Shown here one piece after another: positions 26,700 through 35,056 of a stretch of 64,000 nucleotides of DNA (the first letter of the stretch is position 1; every line of letters starts with the position of its first letter). The position numbers were made by a program, and so were the translations under genes. The stretch covers positions 1,178,001 through 1,242,000 of the forward strand of contig NZ_CP017770.1 of NCBI RefSeq assembly GCF_001857945.1, written 5' to 3'. Source of the stretch: Paenibacillus crassostreae (lineage in GTDB: Bacteria > Bacillota > Bacilli > Paenibacillales > Paenibacillaceae). Below the pieces are notes generated by a model. It saw only the letters and a list, made by a program, of their open reading frames with translations, made no database searches and was not told the DNA's origin.

Positions 26700-26713
26700 T
26701 GGAAACGGTTGCA
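26700..26713. promoter_or_regulatory. cre-like site upstream of the sensor operon
   Basis: TGGAAACGGTTGCA has the CG core and outer TG/CA of cre with two deviations. It is 34 bp upstream of the binding-protein start, close enough to overlap the promoter. Confidence 0.35.
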
Positions 26714-26747
26714 ACAAAAATAATAGACGATTTTAACCTTCAAAAAA

Positions 26748-26782
26748 AACAACACCTCACATGATCATTTGGAGGTGTTGTT
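26748..26782 (-). terminator. Terminator of the GH16 gene
   Basis: AACAACACCTC pairs with GAGGTGTTGTT; on the minus strand the stem runs straight into eight T residues. It begins 13 bp after the GH16 stop. Confidence 0.9.
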
Positions 26783-26795
26783 TCATCAAATACAA

Positions 26796-27539
26796 CTATT
26801 GATACAGCCATATGCCTGAAACCGTCATGATCGCGGGCAGCGTAGCTTCATCCACCGGCACATTGTCAAACCAACCGCCCACGGCAAGGTTGAGCACCAG
26901 ATAAAAAGGTTCGTCAAAAGGCATAATGCCCGGCTGTAGACGACGCTCGGCGAAGCAATATCCATCCACCAGCCAACGGATGGAGTTGGCATCCCATTCT
27001 AACGTATAATCATGAAATTCATTAATTGTTCCGTTTTCAAACTGGTAGGAGAACTCATCAGTGACTTTATTGTCCCAATCCTTCCCGTAGTGCAACGTTC
27101 CAAATATCTGATGGGGCAGGCGCCCTTTTGCTTCCATGATATCGATCTCACCGGAGGCAGGCCAAGGACCGTAAGCCTGATGCTGCGGAAGCAGCCAGAT
27201 GGCAGGCCATAGCCCATGCCCAACCGGAAGCTTTGCGCGTACGATTAACTTGCCGTAGCAAAAGGACAGATGGTCCTTTGTGTTCAAACCGGCCGAGGTA
27301 TATGCAAAGTGCCGCCCGTCTGTTTCGATGTTTTCTAGGCGCGCACATAGGTTTAAGCCCGATTCATCGATATACAGGTTATTAGCATGACCCGTATAAA
27401 ACTGCTGTTCCCCATTGCCCCAGCCCGTGCATATAGGATTGCCATTGTTATCAAGCAAGTCGTTACCAAGGAGAATGTTCCATGCGCTCAAATCGGTATT
27501 GCTATTTAAAAAATCCTGCTCCCATATAAGCTTGTTCAT
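26796..27539 (-). CDS. GH16 family beta-glucanase
   Basis: 247 residues from ATG 27539 (AAAGGAGTG upstream). It is a single GH16 beta-jelly-roll domain with the catalytic motif GEIDIME (nucleophile E131, D133, acid/base E136), which carries the Met-containing EIDIME form of laminarinases, and a conserved WPAIWLLP before it. Expected activity: cleavage of beta-1,3- or mixed-linked glucans. Unusually for this family there is no signal peptide or binding module, so the enzyme would act on material already imported, fitting the divergent importer at 27687. Alone in its transcript. Confidence 0.92.
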   Translation of the reverse strand: MNKLIWEQDFLNSNTDLSAWNILLGNDLLDNNGNPICTGWGNGEQQFYTGHANNLYIDESGLNLCARLENIETDGRHFAYTSAGLNTKDHLSFCYGKLIVRAKLPVGHGLWPAIWLLPQHQAYGPWPASGEIDIMEAKGRLPHQIFGTLHYGKDWDNKVTDEFSYQFENGTINEFHDYTLEWDANSIRWLVDGYCFAERRLQPGIMPFDEPFYLVLNLAVGGWFDNVPVDEATLPAIMTVSGIWLYQ

Positions 27540-27686
27540 CCTGTTCACACTCCTTTCATTTAATCACAGCATACTTAATTTTAACGCCGAATCAAACAAA
27601 TCTAAAAAAATGGGATAGAGTCAAAAATCATGGCCTTTTTTTCCTATGCCCATTTTCATACGATTGAAAGGAAGGAGGCACAGAAT
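27540..27686. promoter_or_regulatory. Divergent promoter region, GH16 versus importer operon
   Basis: 147 bp separate the two start codons, AT-rich, ending with AAGGAGGC for the permease gene. Both promoters should be here; no clear hexamers or operator were assigned. Confidence 0.4.
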
Positions 27687-28607
27687 ATGTTCCAATACAG
27701 GGCAGGACAAATAAAGACATTTTTTAGGCAGTGGCAATTGCAAAGCATGGTAATCCCAGGCATTATCTGGATGATTATCTTTTGTTATATCCCCATGTTT
27801 TGGCTGATCATTTCATTTATGGACTACAGCATTGCGAAGCCCCTGCTGGAATCACCCTTTGTAGGGCTGAAACACTTTCAGGATTTTATGACGGATGACC
27901 GTTTCTGGCGATCTATCCGCAATACGCTGGGGATGAGCATCATCAAGCTAGTGCTAGGCTTTCCAATTCCTATTTTATTTGCCTTACTGCTTAATGAAAT
28001 TCGAAATTTTCGCTTTAAACGCACTGTACAAAGCATTTCGTACCTGCCGCACTTTATTGCCTGGACAATTTTTGGAGGCATCATGCTCAACTGGTTGGGC
28101 GAGGGTGGTGTGATCAATCAACTGATGATGGCACTTGGGCTCCAGGAGCGCGAAATCCTGTTTATTAGCGACGCTAAGTACTTTTGGTGGATTACCTATT
28201 TCTCCGATACGCTGAAAGAAGCCGGTTGGAGTGCCATCATCTACATAGCTGCAATATCCGGCATTGACCCGGCGCTATACGAAGCGGCGGAGTTGGATGG
28301 CGCAAACCGCTGGCAGCGAATGTGGCATATCACCATTCAGTGCATTCGTCCGACCATTGCCATTTTGTTTATCCTCGCTGTCAGCGGGATGTTAGGCAGC
28401 AACTTTGAGCAGATCTTTATGTTGGAGAACAACATGAATATTAAAATGGCTGAGAGCCTGGATTTATATATCTATAACATGGGCTTGGTATCTGGGCGCC
28501 ATTCCTTCTCAACGGCCGTTCTGTTTGCTCGCTCCATTGTGGCACTAGGGCTGTTATTTTTGGCCAATTACGCATCCAAGAAACTTACGGGCGATAGCAT
28601 TTTTTGA
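27687..28607 (+). CDS. Carbohydrate ABC transporter permease (LplB type)
   Basis: 306 residues from ATG 27687 (AAGGAGGC eight bases before; the frame opens 57 bp earlier without support). Six membrane segments beginning with MVIPGIIWMIIFCYIPMFWL; EAA loop YEAAELDGANRWQRMWHITI; ending NYASKKLTGDSIF as usual for LplB proteins. It pairs with the product of 28629-29513. First gene of the second importer operon, probably for a beta-glucan oligosaccharide given the divergent GH16 gene. Confidence 0.92.
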   Translation: MFQYRAGQIKTFFRQWQLQSMVIPGIIWMIIFCYIPMFWLIISFMDYSIAKPLLESPFVGLKHFQDFMTDDRFWRSIRNTLGMSIIKLVLGFPIPILFALLLNEIRNFRFKRTVQSISYLPHFIAWTIFGGIMLNWLGEGGVINQLMMALGLQEREILFISDAKYFWWITYFSDTLKEAGWSAIIYIAAISGIDPALYEAAELDGANRWQRMWHITIQCIRPTIAILFILAVSGMLGSNFEQIFMLENNMNIKMAESLDLYIYNMGLVSGRHSFSTAVLFARSIVALGLLFLANYASKKLTGDSIF

Positions 28608-28628
28608 TAAAAGGAGGAAGGCTGACAC

Positions 28629-29513
28629 ATGGAAAAACGCAGAAGGTTTCGGCGCATCGGAATATTTGAGATTTGCAACACTCTACTGATGCTGGCTGTT
28701 TGCTTCATAACGTTGTACCCAATGTGGTTTGTATTCGTAAACTCCCTTAATGCACCGGAGCATGCCATGCTGGGTACGGTCAATTGGTTACCAAAGGAAA
28801 TATCGCTAGCTAGTTACAGTGTTGTGTTCAATGATAAAAGTCTGATGCACGGATTTTACATCACCACTCTGCGTACGGTGATAGGGACAGTTGTGCATGT
28901 ATTGTTTACCGCCATTGTGGCTTACGGAATGAGCAAATCCAATCTGATTGGCCGTAAGCTATATCTCAAAATCGCCTTGATTACGATGCTGTTCTCAGGC
29001 GGGCTGATTCCCTCGTTTATCTTGATGACGAAGTTGGGCCTGTACGATAATTTTTGGGTATTCATCATTCCTGCCATGTACACTTTTTTTAATATGATCA
29101 TTTTTATGAGCTTCTTTCGTACCATCCCCGACAGCCTAGAGGAATCTGCGAAGGTAGATGGCGCATCAGATTATGGCGTCCTGTTCAGAATCGTATTACC
29201 CAACAGCATGGCCGTAATTGCCACCATAGCGCTTTTTTCAGCCGTCTATCATTGGAATGATTATTACCAGGGCGTGATTTACATCCACTCTCAGGACCAG
29301 CTACCGCTGCAAACCATGCTGTACAAAATCATTGCTGAGAACTCCATGTCTTTCATGCAGCAGCAAGCCATGGCACAATTCGGTGCAAGGCTCCCTGGTA
29401 GCTCCATTAAGTTTGCATCCATGATGGTGGCCACGATCCCTATTCTGCTAGTCTATCCTTTTATTCAGCGTTATCTGGTCAAAGGCGTGATGATTGGTGC
29501 CATTAAAGGGTAA
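28629..29513 (+). CDS. Carbohydrate ABC transporter permease (LplC type)
   Basis: 294 residues; six membrane segments, EAA loop EESAKVDGASDYGVLFRIVLP, C-terminal FIQRYLVKGVMIGAIKG. Ribosome site AAAGGAGG, 21 bp after the partner permease. It would form the heterodimeric channel with the LplB-type protein and dock a shared ATPase encoded elsewhere. Confidence 0.92.
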   Translation: MEKRRRFRRIGIFEICNTLLMLAVCFITLYPMWFVFVNSLNAPEHAMLGTVNWLPKEISLASYSVVFNDKSLMHGFYITTLRTVIGTVVHVLFTAIVAYGMSKSNLIGRKLYLKIALITMLFSGGLIPSFILMTKLGLYDNFWVFIIPAMYTFFNMIIFMSFFRTIPDSLEESAKVDGASDYGVLFRIVLPNSMAVIATIALFSAVYHWNDYYQGVIYIHSQDQLPLQTMLYKIIAENSMSFMQQQAMAQFGARLPGSSIKFASMMVATIPILLVYPFIQRYLVKGVMIGAIKG

Positions 29514-29605
29514 GTATCATACGTTTCTTTATGCCATCGTTTAGAGAGGCGTATGAGACCTATATACAAAAAATACAGCAGTAGCAAAGAAAGGATGATC
29601 ATGTA

Positions 29606-31270
29606 ATGAAGCGCAACCTCATCAAGCTAGGCATGACCATAGTTCTGGCAGTAATCCTGACGCTAAGCATGGCCGCTTGTACCAATTCTGAGAATAGTGA
29701 AAATACACCTACCTCACAGCCTACGGATAGTACGCAACAGCCGCAGGGCGAGTCAACGCCGAACCCCGATGAACCTGCATGGCAGCTGGATACCAGCCCT
29801 GTAGATTTAACCTGGTTTGTAGGCGCAAACTGGTATGCCCACACCTGGGGGGAAAGCTTTACCTCCAAATATATAACGGAAAAGACAGGTGTTAATGTCA
29901 AATTTGAAGTACCCTCCGGCGAAGCGAATGAGCATATTACCCTAATGATGACCTCTGGCAAGCTACCAGACTTGATTTCGATGGGCTCATGGGAAACTGC
30001 TGTCAAAAAACTATGGGAAGGTGACCATGTGTATGCCTTAAATGAATTGGCAGAACAGTATGATCCCTACTTCTTCAAGGTGGCGGGCGACGGTACACTG
30101 AAGTGGTATCGTCAAGAAAATGGCAATACTTATGGTGTCCCGAATGATTCATACAGCCCCAACCTGATGCATGAAACCGGCATGACGGCCGCCAACCAAA
30201 CCTTTTTGCTACGAAAAGATCTGTACGAGGATATGGGCAGACCGGACTTAAGCACCCCGGAGGGCTTTCTTGGCGCACTTCAACTGCTAAAGGATAAGTA
30301 TTCCGAGTACAAAGGCCAGCCCATCAGCCCCTTCTTAGCACAGGGGAATGTTCCTTACGGGATGACCGATTACCTGCAAAACCTACTGGCTGTTCCGCAT
30401 GAAAAGGACGGCAAAGTATACGACCGTATTACCGATCCGGATTATATCACCTGGTTGAAAACCTTCCGCACTGCTTACGAGCGCGGGCTAATTAATGTGG
30501 ATTTTCTAGTGGATTCTGATACGCAGGTAGAGGAAAAAACGAATAACGCCCGTTATTTCATGATGATTCGCGAGTGGACGGGTATGACCGCTGTCAACCC
30601 TATGCTGGCCGCAAGTGAAAACCCGGATTCTTATTACATCGCAGTGGATGGGCCACAGAACAGTAATGGTGATAGCGCCAAACTGTTCCCAGGCAACATG
30701 GATGGTTGGATGGTTACCATGATTAGCAAATCCACCAAAAACCCTGAACGAGCCATCCGCTTTTTGACCTATCTGACCAGCGAAGAAGGCCAAAGGGATC
30801 TATTCCTTGGTAAGGAAGGCGAAACGTGGGAAATGACGAATGGCAAGCCGCAGTTGAAGACTGAAATGGTAGAATTACTCGAAACCGATATTGAGAAGAT
30901 GGAAAAGCAATACGGAATCCTAGATACCTACTGGATGATGCGTAACCCTGTAATCGTCAATCAATGGAGACCGGAGAAAGCTCCTGTCATTAAACAAATG
31001 GAGGACTTTGCCAATGGGCAGGCCGATATTGATAGCGGCATCTACAAGGGCTTAGATCCACTTGGCGATTCAGATGTAGCGGTAACCTGGTCACGTATCT
31101 CTCAAAATTGGGAAGAAGTACTACCTGAACTGATTACCGCCAAAGATGACGCAGCCTTTGATAAAGTCTTTGAGAATTTCCTTGCCCGCCGCGAGAGTTA
31201 CGGCTTTGACAAAGTGATGGAATACCGCCAATCCGAACTGGATATGCGAAAAGCCAAAATGGCGGAGTAA
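29606..31270 (+). CDS. Extracellular sugar-binding lipoprotein (LplA-type)
   Basis: 554 residues. Lipoprotein signal with lipobox SMAAC (Cys about 25), followed by a low-complexity Ser/Thr/Gln/Pro linker (residues 27-60) that lifts the binding domain off the membrane. The binding domain has the usual family 1 features (EKTGVNVKFEVPSGEANEHI, LPDLISMGSWE). It delivers an oligosaccharide to the two permeases encoded upstream. A hairpin follows 23 bp after the stop, before the two-component genes. Confidence 0.9.
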   Translation: MKRNLIKLGMTIVLAVILTLSMAACTNSENSENTPTSQPTDSTQQPQGESTPNPDEPAWQLDTSPVDLTWFVGANWYAHTWGESFTSKYITEKTGVNVKFEVPSGEANEHITLMMTSGKLPDLISMGSWETAVKKLWEGDHVYALNELAEQYDPYFFKVAGDGTLKWYRQENGNTYGVPNDSYSPNLMHETGMTAANQTFLLRKDLYEDMGRPDLSTPEGFLGALQLLKDKYSEYKGQPISPFLAQGNVPYGMTDYLQNLLAVPHEKDGKVYDRITDPDYITWLKTFRTAYERGLINVDFLVDSDTQVEEKTNNARYFMMIREWTGMTAVNPMLAASENPDSYYIAVDGPQNSNGDSAKLFPGNMDGWMVTMISKSTKNPERAIRFLTYLTSEEGQRDLFLGKEGETWEMTNGKPQLKTEMVELLETDIEKMEKQYGILDTYWMMRNPVIVNQWRPEKAPVIKQMEDFANGQADIDSGIYKGLDPLGDSDVAVTWSRISQNWEEVLPELITAKDDAAFDKVFENFLARRESYGFDKVMEYRQSELDMRKAKMAE

Positions 31271-31293
31271 CAATACCCATATCATAATTGCTG

Positions 31294-31316
31294 CCGTCCA
31301 CCGAAATGGTGGACGG
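31294..31316 (+). terminator. Terminator or attenuator between importer and two-component genes
   Basis: CCGTCCACC-GAAAT-GGTGGACGG, a perfect 9-bp stem, followed by TATTCCTTGCTTTT. It separates transport from regulatory genes. Confidence 0.65.
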
Positions 31317-31389
31317 TATTCCTTGCTTTTATGCCTTCCAGATGATTTGTAATATATGGTATATTACAGAAGTGGGGGGGGGCATTTAA

Positions 31390-33228
31390 ATGAAATATTT
31401 TCTGACTAAGATGAGAAAGCTTTACCGCAATTCCCGCATATCTCAGAAGTTGTTTTTAGCCTTTAGCATGATGATTGCCATCCCTGCCATTCTGGTATCC
31501 TTTTTATTTATCCGCACGCAGGAAACCCAGCTATACAAGGACGCTATGGCAACCGGCAGCAGCCATGTCTCACGGCTGAACGACCAGCTGCGTAGCAGAA
31601 TGGATATACTTGAAAGCGCTTCCTCTACCGCGCTGACTCAAAACTCATTTGTGGATTTTATTCACTCGAATATGCGCGGGGATGGTCTGCGTCTCGTTAA
31701 ATTTAGAAAAAATCAATTTGAGCAGATGCATAATATCATCCAAAGCTACGATATGATAAGCGAGCTCAGCTTTTACGTCGATAACCCGAATCTGTATGAA
31801 ATTTGGCCCGAAATCTACCATTATGACAAGTTTCAGCCGCAGGATTACTGGCTAACGCTTCGGGATGAAGGTGGCTCGGCATACCGTCTATTTGCTTATA
31901 AGGATGGTGAGCATACACTATCCTACTACCGGCTTGTACGCCTTCAGGGCCAGCAGCACAAACTACCCACCATTATGGAAATTCGCACCCAACACAGCCT
32001 GTTTTTCAGCGACCTGTTGGAGGAGACCGAAGGAGATTTCTTTTCTGTTGTGATGGAAGAAAGTAATCCTTCTCGGTATGTATACAATCCACAGCATGTA
32101 TTTTCTCAAAATGCGGGTGAGGAGCTGAACGAAATCCTCGGAAGTATTTATCGGCAGTTGGATGCACTAGAGCAAAAAGTGCCCATTAAGGTCAAGGTAG
32201 GAGACTATACTTATTACGCACTCTACCGTTACATCGCCCCGCTGAATTCTTATGTGGTGGATATTGCCTCACATGAGGCACTGATGGAGGGTCCGCGCAA
32301 CTGGTATATCTCTGTGGTAGCGATTATATTGTGCGTGATGTTACTGATCTTGCTGCTTGTATCACATACGACACGGCGCATTTTCCGCCGGTTGGATAGC
32401 GTGCTATCTTCTATGCGCCAGGTACGAAAAGGCCAACTGGATGCGAAAATTGATACCGGTCTCGATCTAAACGAAACTGGTGATGAAATCGATGAGGTAG
32501 CCGTCAACTACAACAAAATGCTTGATGAAATCAAACGCCTGATGACGCAGGTGGTGGATAAACAGTTGATTGCCAAAAATGCGCAGCTACACTCGCTACA
32601 TTCACAGATCAATTCACACTTTTTATATAACGCGTTGGAATCCATCCGTATGCTGGCAGAGGTGCAGCGTCAGCCAGCTATTGCCGATGCACTGGTATCG
32701 TTAGGCTCGCAGTTGCGCTACAGCATGCAGTGGCGCAGCGATACCGTTGCCCTCAGCGAGGAGCTTGCCAACATACAAAGCTATATTCAATTCATTAACT
32801 TTATGGAAGGTGGCAGTATTGTTTTGACAGCGGATCTCCCCCAGGAGATGCTTCGCTATGCTATTCCTAAAATGTGCATGCAGCCCATTGTTGAAAATGC
32901 CGTTCATCACGCGGCGCCCTCAGGCGGCAGTGTAATCATCCAAATTACTGTAGAGGTGGAGAATGACAGCCTGCTGCTAATCAAGATACGTGATGATGGC
33001 GCAGGTGTCGACCCAGAGATGCTAGACAGTTTGCAAGCTGTGCTGCGGGGCGACTCCGATACTCCAATCGTCACAAGCAAGAACGGGCTGGGCTTGGAAA
33101 ACGTACATAAGCGCCTGCAACTTCATTATGGCAAGGGCCGTGGTCTTTGGATTGACAGTGTGCAGGGCGTTTATACCTGTGTAACCTTACGCTTGCCTTG
33201 GGAAAATGTGAATCTTGGAGGGTGGTAG
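31390..33228 (+). CDS. Sensor histidine kinase (YesM type)
   Basis: 612 residues. Transmembrane segment about 23-43, a large extracellular domain of about 260 residues, second transmembrane segment about 298-320 (WYISVVAIILCVMLLILLLV), HAMP-like linker with DEIDEVAVNYNKML, then His_kinase and HATPase domains (MCMQPIVENAVHH, DDGAGVD, NGLGLENVHKRL). The phospho-acceptor motif reads QINSHFLYNALES: the usual Pro before the His is replaced by Ser. A run of nine G (31375-31383) lies just before the start, standing in for a normal ribosome site. It senses the sugar or the loaded binding protein and phosphorylates the regulator encoded 3 bp downstream. Confidence 0.92.
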   Translation: MKYFLTKMRKLYRNSRISQKLFLAFSMMIAIPAILVSFLFIRTQETQLYKDAMATGSSHVSRLNDQLRSRMDILESASSTALTQNSFVDFIHSNMRGDGLRLVKFRKNQFEQMHNIIQSYDMISELSFYVDNPNLYEIWPEIYHYDKFQPQDYWLTLRDEGGSAYRLFAYKDGEHTLSYYRLVRLQGQQHKLPTIMEIRTQHSLFFSDLLEETEGDFFSVVMEESNPSRYVYNPQHVFSQNAGEELNEILGSIYRQLDALEQKVPIKVKVGDYTYYALYRYIAPLNSYVVDIASHEALMEGPRNWYISVVAIILCVMLLILLLVSHTTRRIFRRLDSVLSSMRQVRKGQLDAKIDTGLDLNETGDEIDEVAVNYNKMLDEIKRLMTQVVDKQLIAKNAQLHSLHSQINSHFLYNALESIRMLAEVQRQPAIADALVSLGSQLRYSMQWRSDTVALSEELANIQSYIQFINFMEGGSIVLTADLPQEMLRYAIPKMCMQPIVENAVHHAAPSGGSVIIQITVEVENDSLLLIKIRDDGAGVDPEMLDSLQAVLRGDSDTPIVTSKNGLGLENVHKRLQLHYGKGRGLWIDSVQGVYTCVTLRLPWENVNLGGW

Positions 33229-33231
33229 AGT

Positions 33232-34803
33232 ATGATCAATATTCTGATTGTGGATGATCAAAAGCACATACGCGATGGCCTGCAGGCCATGCTGCGCCAA
33301 TTCCCTCTACAGCTTGACAATATTTACTCTGCTGCGAACGGGATTGAGGCGTTACCAATATTACGTCAGCATAGCGTCGAACTGGTGATTACCGATATCA
33401 TGATGCCGGATATGGATGGATTGGCGTTAATGGCACAGACCAAAGAAGAGTGTATCAAGGTGGATTACCTGATTATCAGCGGCTATAGCGATTTCGCCTA
33501 TGCTCAAAAAGCCATTGAGCTTGGGGCAAAGGGATACCTACTTAAACCTGTGAAGCGAGATGATCTGCAAACAGCTATTGAGCATCTATCGCAGGAGATA
33601 ACAACACGGCAGGCACTGTCACGCAATATGGAACATATATCCCGTCGCGCCCAGGAGACAGACCGTAAAGAATTGCGCATGTTTATGCAGGGTGCGGTGA
33701 GTGATGAGGCGTGGATCCTCCAGACCCAGCAGCTAAATCCAGAACTTTGGCACAACTACCGCCTTTGCCTGCTACGAGAGGAATTATGGATTAACCAACC
33801 GGGGGCCAACAGTGCCCATACTATAGAATCCATTGCCTACCGCGTATATGGCAGACAGGGTTGTATCTGCCTGCAACACAGCCCGTACCTGATACTCGCG
33901 ATTGATGCGGCCGCAGATGCGGGTGCTTTACCTGCCGCACTCAAGCTTGGACAGAGTGATGCCATCACTGCGATGACTGGCCCGCAGCAAGGTTTGAAGG
34001 CGCTACCCGACAGCTACACACAAGTGTCCGAACTATACCGACACAGTTACCTGTTTCCAGATAAGCGTTGCATCTTGCCAACGCATATTGAGCGGCTGGA
34101 GCAGCAATGGGAACTTCCCTATGAGAAGCTATATGCCCTGTTCCATTTAATCGGCGCCCATAATAGCGGTAAAATTATTCAGGAAATTTCCTTGATCTTC
34201 AACAAAGATGTGCTGCAACGCTATCACATCCGATACACTCAGCAGCTGTGCCGCGCCATTGTGCAGATGCTGGAAGAATATGAGCGTGTTATCCGCCCCT
34301 ACATGGGGGAGGAAACGTTGGATATAGAATGTTTGCGTAATCTATTTCATTATCCGGGCATCCGTGATTACCTTCAGGCGTTGCAACAACAGCTACTTCG
34401 ACTGAACCAGTTTTATAATGAGTATAAGTGCAGCTACCGCAACACGCAGGACTTAAATGAAGCTGTCCGTTTTATACACGAAAGTTATCATAAACCGCTA
34501 GACTTGGCGATGGTATCTAACCACGTGTCGCTAAATTATGCCTATTTTTCAAACCTATTCAAGAAAAATATCGGTAAAGGATTTGCTGAATACCTGCGCG
34601 ATGTCCGCCTGGATAAAGCCCGGCGGTTGCTGGCCGAGACCGATCATAAAATCGTCGAGGTAGCTGCTATGGTAGGGTATGAAAGCTACAAAAGTTTTAC
34701 ACGGGCATTTCGCGATGTCATGAACATGCAACCCACAGAGTACCGGCAGCAGATGCGACGGAAGCTTGAAAGAGAAGGGAAATATCAGGATACAGCTCTT
34801 TGA
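33232..34803 (+). CDS. Response regulator with AraC-type output domain (YesN type)
   Basis: 523 residues. Receiver domain with D8-D9, phosphorylation site D55 in VITDIMMPDMDG and Lys in GYLLKPVKRDD; a divergent middle domain; C-terminal AraC helix-turn-helix (LDLAMVSNHVSLNYAYFSNL and KIVEVAAMVGYESYKSFTRA, then RDVMNMQPTEYRQQ). Only three bases separate it from the kinase. Expected target: the importer operon at 27687 and perhaps the divergent GH16 gene. Confidence 0.93.
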   Translation: MINILIVDDQKHIRDGLQAMLRQFPLQLDNIYSAANGIEALPILRQHSVELVITDIMMPDMDGLALMAQTKEECIKVDYLIISGYSDFAYAQKAIELGAKGYLLKPVKRDDLQTAIEHLSQEITTRQALSRNMEHISRRAQETDRKELRMFMQGAVSDEAWILQTQQLNPELWHNYRLCLLREELWINQPGANSAHTIESIAYRVYGRQGCICLQHSPYLILAIDAAADAGALPAALKLGQSDAITAMTGPQQGLKALPDSYTQVSELYRHSYLFPDKRCILPTHIERLEQQWELPYEKLYALFHLIGAHNSGKIIQEISLIFNKDVLQRYHIRYTQQLCRAIVQMLEEYERVIRPYMGEETLDIECLRNLFHYPGIRDYLQALQQQLLRLNQFYNEYKCSYRNTQDLNEAVRFIHESYHKPLDLAMVSNHVSLNYAYFSNLFKKNIGKGFAEYLRDVRLDKARRLLAETDHKIVEVAAMVGYESYKSFTRAFRDVMNMQPTEYRQQMRRKLEREGKYQDTAL

Positions 34804-35056
34804 ATCGGGCGGATCATTCTTTGTTAAAACCCATTGCTTCTTGCCCATACCGATTACTTTTCTAAGTAATTGCCAATAGTTTGTTTCGTAATTTACGTAA
34901 ATACAACCATGATAATGGCCGTAATTATTGCCATTATCATGGTTGTAGCAATATAAGTATGATTTGAAGCAAACTTAAATAAACCATTCACTATATATTT
35001 GTGTTTATTTTCTTGTACTCCATCGACAATAAAATCAGTAAATTATCTCATTATAT
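34804..35056. other. Convergent gap with a long inverted repeat
   Basis: No gene. It contains the palindrome TTTACGTAAA-type sequence near 34890 and the strong hairpin at 34903-34946. Confidence 0.4.
34903..34946. terminator. Hairpin between convergent genes
   Basis: A perfect 17-bp stem (arms ACAACCATGATAATGGC and complement) with a 10-nt loop, but no clear T-run. It lies between converging genes and may end both transcripts or stabilise their 3' ends. Confidence 0.5.
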
